A stretch of DNA of 64,000 nt from assembly GCA_005656395.1 (NCBI GenBank), contig SRSI01000078.1, positions 1,860,001-1,924,000 of the forward strand, read 5' to 3'. Source of the stretch: Strongyloides papillosus (Eukaryota > Nematoda > Chromadorea > Rhabditida > Strongyloididae). The number at the start of each line of letters is the position of its first letter. Position 1 is the first letter of the stretch. Below the pieces are notes generated by a model that was given only the letters and a program-made list of their open reading frames with translations, had not been told where the DNA came from and did no database searches. The position numbers were made by a program, and so were the translations under genes. Shown here piece after piece: positions 37,005-49,300 of this stretch.

Positions 37005-40000
37005 ATGTTTGGATTTCAAGAACCAACATCATCTTTACTTAGATCTGTAAAAGAGGAAGTAAATGTATCAGGAGCTTCATCAATCCTTGGACAACATTGG
37101 CCTACAGCTATGCTCGATGCTGCTGCTGTAGAAAAGTAAGTTTCAATATGGGAAATCATTGAAAAACACCATTCTTTGAATTAATTTATCTCTTAAAATA
37201 AGTGTATGACTATTGAGAGGAGAAAGAAAAAAAGTAAAATATTGAGGATATCTTTTTTAAGTTATTACAAAAGTCATATATAATATATTTTTATTTTTAG
37301 TGCCCAATTGGTACGTGCTCATTTTGAGAAGCATCCTCCGAATAATTTAAGGAAAAGCAATTTTTTTCACTTTGTAATAGCCTTATACGATAGAACTGGC
37401 CAACCTGTTGAGATTGAAAGAACACAATTTGCTGGATTTGTTGAGAAAGATAAGGAAGTTGATGGTGAAAACAGTAGAAATGGTATTCACTATAAAGTTC
37501 AGTTAGCTTATGCATCTGGTATGTTTTCTTCTTGCCTTTTCTTATTTACAAAATAATAATATTAAAAAAAACATATATTTTATTAATTAATTTGATAAAA
37601 CTAATTCTCCTGATACCTATTATTTTTTAATTAATATACACCACCTAAATTCCATGTTGTTTTTTTAACATATTTGACTCACAATGTAAAGGAATAATTT
37701 TTATTCTTTTTACCGTACAGAGTTAAGCTTTTTTTCCTATGAAAACAGATTTTATATTTTTATTTGTGAAATTATTTTAACAAATCTTCCTGTATCTCTA
37801 ATATAGCACAAATTTGGTCTATCCATTTAGTTTTATATTTCAAACATCATCATTAATCATGATATAAACATTAATGTTATACAAAAAAAATATCATAATT
37901 GTTATTTATAATGCTATTCTTGTAAGTTACGATATTTTTTGTTCTATTTCATCATATTAAATACAACTATAAAAATGACAAATAACAACAATGTTTTGTG
38001 GTAGTAAAATAATATTGGGACATTTACTATAGTATTAAGATGATTTAGCGTTATGACTAAGGCAAAAAAACTTTTTATTAATCTTGATAGAGTATTTCAT
38101 AATACTATAATGTACTTTGGCGGTAGACAAGATTCTCAAACTAAATTACATAGTAGTCTTAATTAACAATAATTTAATTATATCAACTTGACATAAGGTG
38201 GTTTTTGTTTTCAACAGTGATGATGATTTTAATTCATTAACAAAGTAATAATTTTGTATATTTGAGATCTAAAAGTTTCATAAAATGTCTCACTTTTAAA
38301 AATAACATTTTTGTTGGAACAGGAAACTACTATGCAATAGAATAAATTATCTTTATTAAAAATAGGGACTTTTTTATAATAAATATCACAATCTTCATTT
38401 TATTATCTTAATGGAAATTTAATACCACTTTTTATTACATTTTTTCTTGACAGACGGTTTTTTATATCCATAAAACATAATGAAACATACATAATCGTAA
38501 AACTAGAAACAACTGGTGAAAAAGATTAATAAATAGTTGTTGTATAATTGCTTTTAATGAAGTATAAATTAGGGAATGTATGGAGAATAAAGTTAAGTAA
38601 CTGAATGTATAATGAAAAAGTGTAGAAAAGTGATAAATTTTTATTCATTTTAAAGTTATATAAAATTATAACTTATATATTTGTTGTGTGTACATTATTT
38701 AAATTTATAAACATTTATAGGTTTAAGAGCAGAACAGGATCTATATGTTAGGCTTATTGATAGTGTTACAAAAACAGCAATTGTATATGAAGGACAAGAT
38801 AAAAATCCTGAAATGTGTCGTGTATTATTGACACATGAAGTAATGTGTTCTAGATGTTGTGAAAAAAAAAGTTGCGGTAATAGGAATGAAACACCTAGTG
38901 ATCCAGTAATTATTGATAGGTTTGTTTTCATAAAGGAAAACATTTATCAATGATAACATCAAATTTTTTGAAAACTTTATTTGATTTAACAAGTAGTTGG
39001 TATATTTGCATAAAAGATATATCTCTATTTTATTTTTACTTGTCTCTTGAGGCATATACATATATATCCCTAGTAAATTTGGCAGATTTATATTTATTAA
39101 CTCTAGATAAAATCATCAGCAGAACTTTTCTTTTTAATGTGATATATATAAAGGAATTATTACATATTGTTATTTATTTCAATATACAATATATCACTTT
39201 TAAAGTTTGAGAGTACAATTGAAATAAAAATAATTTATATATATGTGATAAAGATTAACCAATGATTAATTTCAGATACTTCCTTAAGTTTTTCTTAAAA
39301 TGTAATCAAAATTGTTTAAAGAATGCTGGAAATCCAAGGGATATGCGTCGGTTTCAGGTAATTAATGAAAATTAATTTAAATATATCTCATCTTTCATGA
39401 GTAATTATCAAAAATCGACTATTTGATGTTTGTTGAACTTTTTAACAGGTGCTTAAAATTATATTACGGATGAGTAGATAGATATTCATTTAGAAGATAT
39501 GTGTCATTAAAATTAATCTTTCAATGAGTTCATTAAAAATAAAAAAAATACCAACTCTAGACACATATCATTTTTCAAAAGAAATTTTATAGATATACAG
39601 ACGTTTCTTGATTATTTTTAATATATAAACTGTCAAATGATATAAATCATATATCATGTGGTAAAAATAAAGCAACATGTTCTTTTATATTTTTGGACAT
39701 CTATTCTTTAAATGTCGAGGAAGTATTATAATAAATATGACAACCATCTTCTTGAATATCTATTTCTCACACTTATAAGTATAATATATAAATATACATC
39801 CGTTATGACAGTATGTTATTAAATATTTGATAGGTTAAATTTTTCTCTGTATGTTTATGTTAATGAAGATGTCTTGTAAAATTTACATAAATATATCATT
39901 GTTAACAAACATTTTTGGGAAAAAAGATGTTTTCAATGGAACGGAAATAATTTATCATAATTTTAAATTGATACATTATTTTTAAAAAAATTCAGCTGTT

Positions 40001-41544
40001 AGAAATAATCAAAATGATGAACTTTGGCATATTTATAAATAATTTTTTTCTTGCAGGTGGTTATTGGAACAACTCCACGTGTTGATGGCCCTTTATTGGC
40101 TATCTCAGAAAATATGTTTGTTCATAACAATTCAAAACATGGAAGAAGAGTTAAAAGAAGTGGAAGTATAGATGGTAAGTTTTAAAATGTTGATAATCAA
40201 ATTATTTTCATAATAAATAAGTAAAAATTAAAAGACTTGTAATGTAATTAATTACAAATTAAAAAGATCTTCTTAATTAATAATCCTTTAATAAACTCAT
40301 AAAATAGTATTAATAACATGATGTTTAACACTCTTTCATTTATGATTATTGTTATTATTCTTGTTTACAATAACATCATATCATTGTATGATTATTGAAA
40401 TAGTTTGAACACTGACTATCAAATAATTGCATCAGCTTGTTATTGTAACAACTGTCATTTAGATAGTTATCCTTAAACTATATAACAATGAGTTGTTACT
40501 TCTAATTACAGTATAATAAACTTTATAGTTTTATATTTCCAGCTGCTCTTAGATAAAAATTTATAGGATAAGTAGATGTGATAACTTTTGAAAGTATATC
40601 AAAAGGAAATTGATAAAGATACTTTAGCTATAAAAGATAAAGTTAGAAAAGTCACTTATAAGTTAACCTACACAACGACAAAGAAAATTTCGAAACATTC
40701 ATTTTATCATACCCAAATATTACTATTAAATATCTTTTTGATATTTAAAGATAAAATAAATAAAGTTAAAATAAATAATTAATAAATAATATTATGAAAA
40801 TTAATTTCCCATATGAATAAATTTGCAAAGTATATCAGATAATTGACTAATTAATATATTTTTGTAGAATCTATTCTTGCAGTATGTCCAACAATTAAAG
40901 CAATATGTCCAAGTGAAGGATGGACACAAGGTGGTAATACAGTAATTATAATAGGTGAAAATTTCTTTGATGGTGTCCAAGTATCATTTGGAAGTACAAC
41001 TGTATGGAGTGAAAATGTACAGGTCATAACACAACATGCTATAAGAGTTACCGTACCACCAAAACAATTACCTGGTGTTGTAGATGTTACACTTAGTTTT
41101 AAAAGTAAAATATTTTCACGTGGAAATCCAGGAAGATTTGTTTATGTTTCATTAACAGAACCGTCTATTGAGTTTGGTTTTCAAAGACTACAAAAATTGT
41201 TACCTAAATATCCTGGTGATCCAGAAAGAATGCCCAAAGAATTAATACTAAAGAGAGCTGCTGAATTAGCTGAAGCTTTATATAATAGAACACCGGCAGA
41301 CCAGTTATCACATTATGCTTCTGCTTACACAGCACATTTTGATGCTTCTGCTTATAATCAAGCTGCAGCATCAGCAGCAGTATCTAGCTCATTACCCTCA
41401 GCTGTTTATCAAGGTAATTATCATGGAACTGGGGTACCGAATGCTTCTGCAGCCAGTAATTTTTTAAATGGTAGTTCTTTTGCTACCTTTCATTCTGTAA
41501 ATCCCTTTGCGGCTACCTTGCATACCTCTACAAGGTTAGCTTAA
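37005..41544 (+). CDS. unc-3: UNC-3, COE/EBF transcription factor (6 exons, 474 aa)
   Basis: Exons are 37005-37135, 37301-37518, 38721-38919, 39276-39357, 40057-40174 and 40868-41544; every junction is in phase. The start MFGFQEP matches MFGIQES of EBF proteins. The DNA-binding domain (about 44-240) includes [31 protein letters not shown] and the zinc knuckle H155-x3-C159-x2-C162-x5-C168, and [18 protein letters not shown]. An IPT/TIG domain follows (about 256-345, containing [11 protein letters not shown]). The helix-loop-helix is at about 360-392 ([20 protein letters not shown]), and the tail is Ala/Ser-rich. The protein binds DNA as a dimer in the nucleus. In C. elegans the sole COE factor is the terminal selector for cholinergic motor neurons. 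Intron 2 (1.2 kb) and intron 5 (0.7 kb) hold only AT-rich sequence. Length is near C. elegans UNC-3. Confidence 0.96.
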
Positions 41545-42433
41545 AAGTGAAGTAATTTAAAAAAAATTGAATATTTTTACCATTATTTTAAAATACCTAT
41601 AAACGATCTCATAAAGGTTTTTTTACCTTTAAAATGTCGTAAAATATATTGACTTTATGTAATTTTTTCTTTTCAATTATTTTTCATACACTTTATTTTG
41701 TAAAAAAGATAATTTTATATTTACAAAGAGCCCTTTAAAGAAGGAATAAAGATATTGAAATAAGATTGGAGATTATAATTGTAGAAGATTTTGATAATTT
41801 TTAGTTTAAATTGTTTATTTTTGGGACAATATATGAAAATAATAACCTCTTTTACGACTATCTCTTTTGTATCATTTTAGATAAAATATACCATTCACAT
41901 AAATGTATTTTTATTTATACAACTAAATAAATACTGAAAAAATTCATTTTTGTCATTAAATTTTTTTAATTTTAAAATATGTGTTAAAGAATTATTTAAA
42001 GTTATATTAAAATAATAATGATAAATATCTTTTATATTTATTTACCGCTAGATATCTAAGATTTTAATATTATAGGTAAAAGATTACAGTCAATCTGGTG
42101 TGATAACTTACAAAAATAAATTATTTTTTTGGTGATAACATAATAAAATTTCAAATAAAAAAATATACTTTTTTATAAAGATAATTTAACTTGACAATGA
42201 GTATATACATTTAGTGTACAATATAAAACGCTAATATTTGTGACAATAAAATTTAATTGTTAGTAGAACATTTTAGCTTAAATTTTTTTTCTCTACAAAA
42301 GAATAAATTTTAAATAAATATGACAAGCATTTATTTGTTTTTTCCTTCCAATTGCTGAGATCCATTTAAAATGTTATTCAAATATCATAATATTTATAAT
42401 TTTTTGTTTTTGTACGAAAAAAAATTAAATCTA
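41545..42433. other. convergent intergenic spacer
   Basis: Shared 3' region between unc-3 (+) and the GPCR gene (-). GGAATAAAG near 41743 may be the unc-3 poly(A) signal. No other feature is seen. Confidence 0.5.
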
Positions 42434-43681
42434 TCAACATTCCTGTATGGATGGATGTCTATTAAATGTTCCACGGTGTATTCTTAATGCTTCATATTTA
42501 AGTATTCTTTTATCATTTGTAACAGGAACATCTATACAAGAATTAAATCTCCTACGATTGTCATTACAATCTTTTATTTCATCATTAGAATTGTTATTTG
42601 TCATTGTAGTACTTAAACTTAATAATCTTTTTGGTTCTGAATAAATAACTGTCCTTCTATCAAAATAATCATTATTATTATTATTCAAACACGGAAAGAT
42701 ACTTTGAATACTTTTAAAATAAAAAAATAATTTTTCTCTATACAATCTTTGCGTTAAAATTGTAATTAAAGGGTTCATCAAAATTCCAACAACTATGAAG
42801 TATAAGAAGAAATCTGTTAATTGATAAAAGAATGGACTAAAATCTTGACTTAAAAAATCATTTAATAGAAAGTATGTTAAATACAGCAAGCGATATGGGA
42901 TGCATGTTATAAATGTCCAAAATGTACTACTAAAAACAAAAAATAATCGTTTAAAAAGTTGTGATCTTGCTGATGGTTCCATTCGTCTTGAATTTGTTGC
43001 AATGCAATAAATAATTGCTGATATAATAAATGATCCTGATATTATTACAACATACATTATAACAATATAAAGATATATAAAATCACTTATTTTAACTGCA
43101 TTGCAAGGATGCTTAATAAAAATTTTTATTATAAATGATGAAAGAAAATATTTACTTACAACAATTTTCATTGTGCTATATGTTAAAGCACCGAGAAACG
43201 TCAAAGCAATCCATGTTAACCAACAAACAACTAGAACACGCTTTCTTGTAACAATTAAATAATAGTTTAACGGATGTTTAATGTAAATAAACTTGTCTAC
43301 ATTTAACCACAAGAGATTAAGACAACTACAAAATTGAGACACAAATATAAGAACATAATATGGATAACACATAGTTTCAGATGCTCTTGACAGTATTGGT
43401 CTTGTGGAAATGTAAATAATACAAGTTATAAGATCTGCCATTGTCATATTTATAACTATGATCTATAAAAAGAAAAAAAAGAATTTTTGATAAGTTTATA
43501 AATAGAAACATTTTTTAAATATTACTTGTCTTGGTTTATCACTTGTATCAACATGTCTAAATCCAATAAACAAAACTATTAAATTAAATATTGAACCTAA
43601 AATTCCACATGATAGGTAAAAATACATCTCAACCACAGTAATTCTATCCACGTAAATTGAATTTTCTGTTCCATTATTCAT
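42434..43681 (-). CDS. rhodopsin-family G-protein-coupled receptor (2 exons, 394 aa)
   Basis: Exons are 43681-43526 and 43462-42434, joined in phase 0 inside the first loop/TM2 region (DKPRQ|IIVINMTMADLIT). Seven hydrophobic segments are present. Family marks are an N-terminal glycosylation site (NGT), the TM2 ADL, a cysteine before TM3 (SETMCYPYY) and another in the second extracellular loop (HPCNAV). TM3 ends NVDKFIYIKHP in the DRY position, TM6 has FWTFITCIPYR and TM7 has NPLITIL in the NPxxY position. The cytoplasmic tail is long, with Asn and Ser/Thr runs. It is an orphan here: the ligand is probably a peptide or amine, and the specific C. elegans counterpart was not identified. DRY to DKF and loss of the NPxxY Tyr are departures from the canonical motifs. 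Confidence 0.88.
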
Positions 43682-43685
43682 TGTT

Positions 43686-43694
43686 CTAAAAATA
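43686..43694 (-). promoter_or_regulatory. candidate trans-splice acceptor of the GPCR mRNA
   Basis: CTATTTTTAG on the - strand stands four bases (AACA) before the GPCR ATG. No cis exon upstream joins in frame, so spliced-leader addition is the simplest reading. Confidence 0.5.
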
Positions 43695-43866
43695 GAGAAG
43701 AAAAAAATGCATAAATATATATATATATACATATAATCACAAAATGAAATATTATTGAGGAAATAATTCTGTTATTAGATGAGTGTTTATGGCATTGGTA
43801 AAAAAAATAAAAGCACTTTTTAATATTTATATAAACATAAATCACAAATGTATTATCTAATAACAG

Positions 43867-43872
43867 TTTATT
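43867..43872 (-). terminator. possible poly(A) signal
   Basis: AATAAA on the - strand, 67 bases beyond the TGA of the possible orphan exon at 43939-44054 and before the GPCR gene. Confidence 0.3.
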
Positions 43873-43938
43873 TTAACCAAACAAAAAAGTTATAGTAGAA
43901 GAGTAAAGTAATTTCATGAAATTTTATAAGCAACAAAT

Positions 43939-44054
43939 TCATCTATCTAATTTTTGTTGATTCAACAGATATTTGCTTATTTCATCTAATGGATGGTTTA
44001 GGCAAACTCCTTCAATACACTTAAATGATACAAGTTGTTGGTAATTAAAAAGAT
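43939..44054 (-). CDS. possible last exon of an unrecognised gene
   Basis: On the - strand an acceptor (ATAAACCAG) opens a frame of 38 codons containing KCIEGVCLNHPLDEISKYLL and ending in TGA, with AATAAA downstream. Its codons are clearly less AT-rich than the flanks. The preceding exon should end with one base of a codon; only a doubtful micro-exon (about 44245-44262) fits. If real, the gene ends about 250 bases before the GPCR trans-splice site on the same strand, a spacing that would allow an operon. Confidence 0.3.
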
Positions 44055-45496
44055 CTGGTTTATGTCAATATACAAGTTCATATGGATGATAGAAAATTGA
44101 AGAATATTTAAAGTAAAAATATTTAACTACTACAAATAATATTTTAAGAATGTTGTTGGTAAAATATATAAATGATATGGCAAGATTTTCTCCCATCTAT
44201 TAAAACAGGCGTAGAAGATTTTATTATTAAAATTACAATTCTCAATGAATGTTTCTGATTAAACTTTTATACTTGGTATCTTTTTTATTATTACAAAATC
44301 TCATTTTTTTATAATTTAATTTGACATTGTATTAAAAATTATTTATTAAAAGAAGATTAAAGAATAAAGTTGATTAAAATAGTCAATCGCACTTATACAA
44401 GATTGAAAATTTCATTTTATTATAGATAAGATAATTATATAGATATGTTTTTTTACCAAAACCAATAAAGAATTTTTTATAAACAACTTGAATTTTAAAA
44501 ATAAAAATTAAATAAAGTTATTTTTGTAATTCCATAGTGGTAAACTTTTTTCTTTCCCATTTATTTTATTATATATTTAGTAATAATCCTTACATAATTA
44601 TAATTTTGTACATATAAAAAATGAGTCTCAAAGGATTTTTAATTTACTTAACAAATAAGAATAAAATTACTGTAGAAATGTTAAAAAAATAAAAGATTAA
44701 AAATAAAATAATAAAAAAGTATGTATTTTGATAAATAAATAAAAATATAAAATATTTATTTTAATGCTAAATGAAATCAAAATATTTTTGTTATAATATA
44801 AAGGTATTTACATTTACAACGAAATTTAATATTATTTAACTTTTCAGGAATATGTGATAAGTTTGTATCAAGAAATTTATTTTTATATTTAAATAATCAT
44901 AAATTAAGAGTCATAAGAATCTGAAATACTGTATCTTGATTGAAATAATAAACAAATATTATTTTTAAAGCAATTTGATACATTTATTGGGTAACTTATT
45001 AATACAGAAAACTCTTTTTCAAACTCTTCATATACAAATTTTAAATTAATATACATTTTGAATGTATCATATTATCATAAAAATTTTAAAAATTACATTA
45101 AAATATTATTTAATAAGGCTGAAATTTAAAATAGAAATAAGCTTTTAATGATTATATGATACTTAAAAAGGTAAATTATCTTCAAAATAAAATTTGTATT
45201 TAGTTTCAAAGCGTAGGTTTTTGTAGATCTTTTAATATTTACTTTTGGATACCACCAATATTATTATTAATAATTTTATAAAAAAGCAAATTTTTACTCT
45301 TTTTTTAAACTAATAAAGGAATATTTTAGAATAAATGTAAATAATTAAAATGTTATTAAATTACATTTTGGTAAGAAATTAATAACATTCTTCTCAAGTA
45401 GTTCAATTTGGAGAAAAATTTTTCCACAATTTTACTCCATAATATTATTCAATGTATGGAAGAGTATTAAAACAAAAAGAGTTAGTGGAAAAGGAT

Positions 45497-45562
45497 TGTA
45501 GTGGACAAGTATTCTATAAAATCATTCCATTTTATATAATACTTGTTAATTGCCAACTACAA
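45497..45562. repeat. imperfect hairpin
   Basis: ACAAGTATTCTATAAAAT and ATTTTATATAATACTTGT form an 18-bp stem with one mismatch around a six-base loop (CATTCC). After a small internal loop the stem resumes with TTGTAGTGG opposite CCAACTACAA. Either a miRNA-like precursor or a small palindromic element. Confidence 0.5.
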
Positions 45563-48500
45563 CAGCTTACTTAAAAGGTTTACAATTTCATAAATTTATA
45601 AAAAAATTGCTTTTTCATAAAAAAATTGTTAAAATTTTATATTTTATGGGAAAAGATAGATAAATTAATATAATTATACATACCAATATATTATTATTTT
45701 TAATTTAACTAAGTTAGTATTTTATAATGAAAATAAATATAAAAGAAATTTTTATATTTAATATGCTAAAATTTTAAAATGTATACATTTAGAAAACAAT
45801 TTTCTAACAAAATTTTTTTCCCATATTTTAGAATATGATATCTCTAAAAAGATATGATTAATATTATTTTATTTTTAAAAATATCATTTTTAGGTTTTGT
45901 ACAAAAAAAGAGATTATTATTTAGTAGTACAATTTTAATTACAAATTGTTATAACGCCACACAAATATTTGTAATTTAATTTTTTTATTAGTTTTAACTT
46001 TTAATACTTAAAATATTTAAAATGAAAAAAAATTTTCTTGTTATTTAAAACCATTTTTATCAAATTTTTGTCATCAAATTTTGTTACCACTTCAACTCGT
46101 TCTTCCGTCTTTAATTTTTTATATTGAATTAATTTCCATTGTAATATAAACAATTTTTCTTGATTTATTCATTATTTAGAATTTGATGCACTTTTGAAAT
46201 GATTATTTTTAGATTTCTTAAAATCTTGCTTAAATTGTTGCTTTGAAAAAAGTATTACTAGAAAGTTAAATGTTCAATGAAATATTGAAGTCACATTATT
46301 ATAAATTTAAAACTATTTGACGTTATTTTTTCTTCATAATAAAAATTAAATTGTGACATTTAATAACAAAAAATAACCTATAATCTTAAGATTTTTAGTC
46401 TTTTTCTAATCTTAAAGTCATAATATAACAATCAAACATCTTATCGAGAGATAAATGATATTTTAACATCTTAATATTTTAAAAATTACACAAAAAATGT
46501 ATATTATGAGAAAAATTTTTTAAAGATATTTTTGCAATATGATAAAAATATTTCGTTATAATTTTATAAAATTATTGCTGTAAGATAAATAATGTTATAA
46601 ATTTAAAAAACTATTCGGATGATTCATCATCAGTTATATGAAAAAGGTTTAATAACTATTAAGTTAAACGTTATTGTAATTTTAATAAAAAATGTTTTTG
46701 TTTACATGATACACTTTATCAGCTCTATTAAATAATATAAATAATAAAAAAAACTATTTTTTGGATAAATTAAGCTACATGATTATTTTTTTAAAAACTC
46801 GTAAAAAAATATAAAAATATTTTAATAACAAAATAAATTAGGTTTATTTGTATTTAGTTACTTATTATTTTATCTTTTTTTATAAAGAAACGAGCTTTAA
46901 TTGGATAAATATTCTTGTGAGTTTATCAAACAAAAATAAATGCAGTTGTTCTTTTTATTTTATACATCCATACAATATTCTGGTAATAATTTGGTAACAT
47001 GTTTTATTATTATCCTTTTCATCATGATTGTCGCTGATTATTCACATGAAGGAAGAAAAAATTTTTATTATATTTTATTTTAACTATTTCGTATAGTAAA
47101 GGGTTTGGTAAAAAATGATTTTTAAGCAATGTAAAAAGTATAATCGATTTAGTTATTTTATTTATACCATTTGAATACAAATTATTTCCCTTTAAGTATT
47201 GTAATTATTTTATTTACTATGAAATTAATAATTTAAATGTATCATTTTCTCTTTTTTTCTATATTTATTTTATAACAAAATTTACATATATTCAATTATT
47301 TAATTAATTTAATTGAATCATTCAAGCATTTCTTATAAATTTTACCCTGAAATGTGATTAATTTTTGATCAATTACTCCTATTAAAATAAATACTCAAGA
47401 AAATTATAATTAAATAATAAAAAAGTGTATATAATTTTTTGAAATTCTCTGTGATAAATTTATTTTTAGATCTCTTTTAAATGTACCACTACTGGATTTT
47501 TATAAGAATATTTATTATTTTAAGAATGACATCAGCCATTTTAATGGTAAAAATAAAATTTATGTTAATTTCATATAATGTTGTTAAAAGTACTTCTATC
47601 TACAATAAAAAAATACCATCTATTGTGATCTTCGATTTTTTATGCTTATTATCATATTATCCCTATAAATAATATTTATTTGCTATTCATATATTAGATG
47701 AAATATAATAAAAGTTATAATATGAATTGTCTAGAGTTATTTATCATACTTAATATTAGTATCGAATAATTTTATTTCTAATGAAATATTTATAATTTTA
47801 ATACTATAAAAAGAACATATAAAGAACTTATAAAAAATGACATGCACGTGATATAGCATTTGGTCTAAGCAGTTTTAATCTTTTATTGTTCTTCTTTATT
47901 GTCTAAATTATATCTTAAACAGATGTTTTCATGAGCGCAAATTTAAAATTCACATTCTCATTACACATGGCAAACAATAAATAGAGTCATTTGATATATT
48001 TATATTTACTTATTTATTTAATTGAAATGCTTTATCTTGTTTTTCAGTAAACATTTAAAATAAAAAATTACCTGATTACTTTTATAAAAATAACTCTAAT
48101 ACGATTGTCTACAGAAAAAATAAAATCAATATGTATTAAAAGATTTCGAATGGAATAAAGACATTTTTTGTATTAAAAATCTACTAAACATCCAAATCAT
48201 TTACTTTTTTTCGTTACCAGAACCTTAACTTTTTAAATGATCATTTAGTTTTTATAAAATACATTTAAGTACTAGAATTTTAGTTATCATTTAAATTTTT
48301 TATTTCCCTCTAACTTTTTGACATTTTTAACGAGTACTCTATTAAATAAATAGTACAAAAATTAGACTAATACTAAATCAGCCCACATAAAATTATTTAA
48401 ACAATTTTAAATTTACTTTTTTTTCTAATATAATTATTTATTTAACTACCAAATAACTTAGTAGTTAATTCTAATATTTTTATTAAACCCTAGGTACCTC

Positions 48501-49079
48501 ATTTTTATGAATTAAATTATAAAATTTAAATCAAAGATATAATAATTTAAATGTTAGGTTTTAGATATTTTATACTTTAGTATTGTAACTTTATCAATGT
48601 TATTCTAAAAAAATTTATCTTCTAAAAATCCTTTAATTACTGTTATTTTTATTTTCAATAACCAAAAACATAAACTTATAAATTAAAAAGGGAAAAACAA
48701 ATTATAATCTGATATTTTAAGGGACAACAAAAGAAGCACTCTCTTTTATTCTTCCTCTTTGATAATAGGCCATATTTAATGTCTAAAAAGTTGAACTAAT
48801 TAATATATATTAATTAAAAAGTCGCTTATACATTATTGAACATAATTAGTTTACAGCTTTACAGCTAAAATTTATTAAAGCAATTTATCTTTTTATAGTA
48901 TTTAAATTTAAAGCTTTTTAATATATTAGATAGCATATAACGTATTATTGAACCGTTCTAATGTAGTTATTTTTCTCAAAATTTGTTAATTTAAATTATT
49001 TCTATATATTGATAAACTTTGATTTAAATTTTTTTTGAAAATGAATGTTTATAGGTTGATTTAAAATAAAAGTAAAAAA

Positions 49080-49300
49080 TATAATTTTTTTGATTCACCG
49101 ACATAGTACTCAGTCTAATGGGTAATAGAAGACGTGAGAAATGAACTACTAAAAGGTATGAACAGAAAAAGTATAAAGTATATGGCTCTTTTTACCAGAT
49201 TCTTAAAATCTTATTAATCGTTATACTTTTCTTCTAATCTCTCATCTTCAAGTTTTTGTAGACCATTGACTATACGTTCGTGTATAGTGAGTTGTATTAA
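49080..49300 (-). pseudogene. coding-like island, probably decayed
   Basis: On the - strand a frame reads LTIHERIVNGLQKLEDERLE and then EKYND and TAA (about 49293-49219). Farther along, after TTTTAG, a second frame opens with VHFSRLLLPIRLSTMSVNQK. The first frame lacks an acceptor at its open end. No family was identified. Confidence 0.25.

Noticed and set aside
38950..39210. 86-codon frame after unc-3 exon 3
   Set aside because: Lies in an intron, is AT-driven, and has no family; the exon 3-4 junction explains the region.
40588..40782. 64-codon Lys-rich frame within unc-3
   Set aside because: Intronic and composed of AAA/ATA-type codons expected by chance.
44060..44262. Extending the 43939-44054 exon upstream across an in-frame TGA
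   Set aside because: The upstream frame is AT-driven and hydrophobic; reading through the stop is not justified.
47481..47672. 63-codon hydrophobic frame after a TTTTTAG
   Set aside because: Composition is Ile/Tyr/Phe/Lys-heavy as expected from AT-rich DNA; no partner exon or family.
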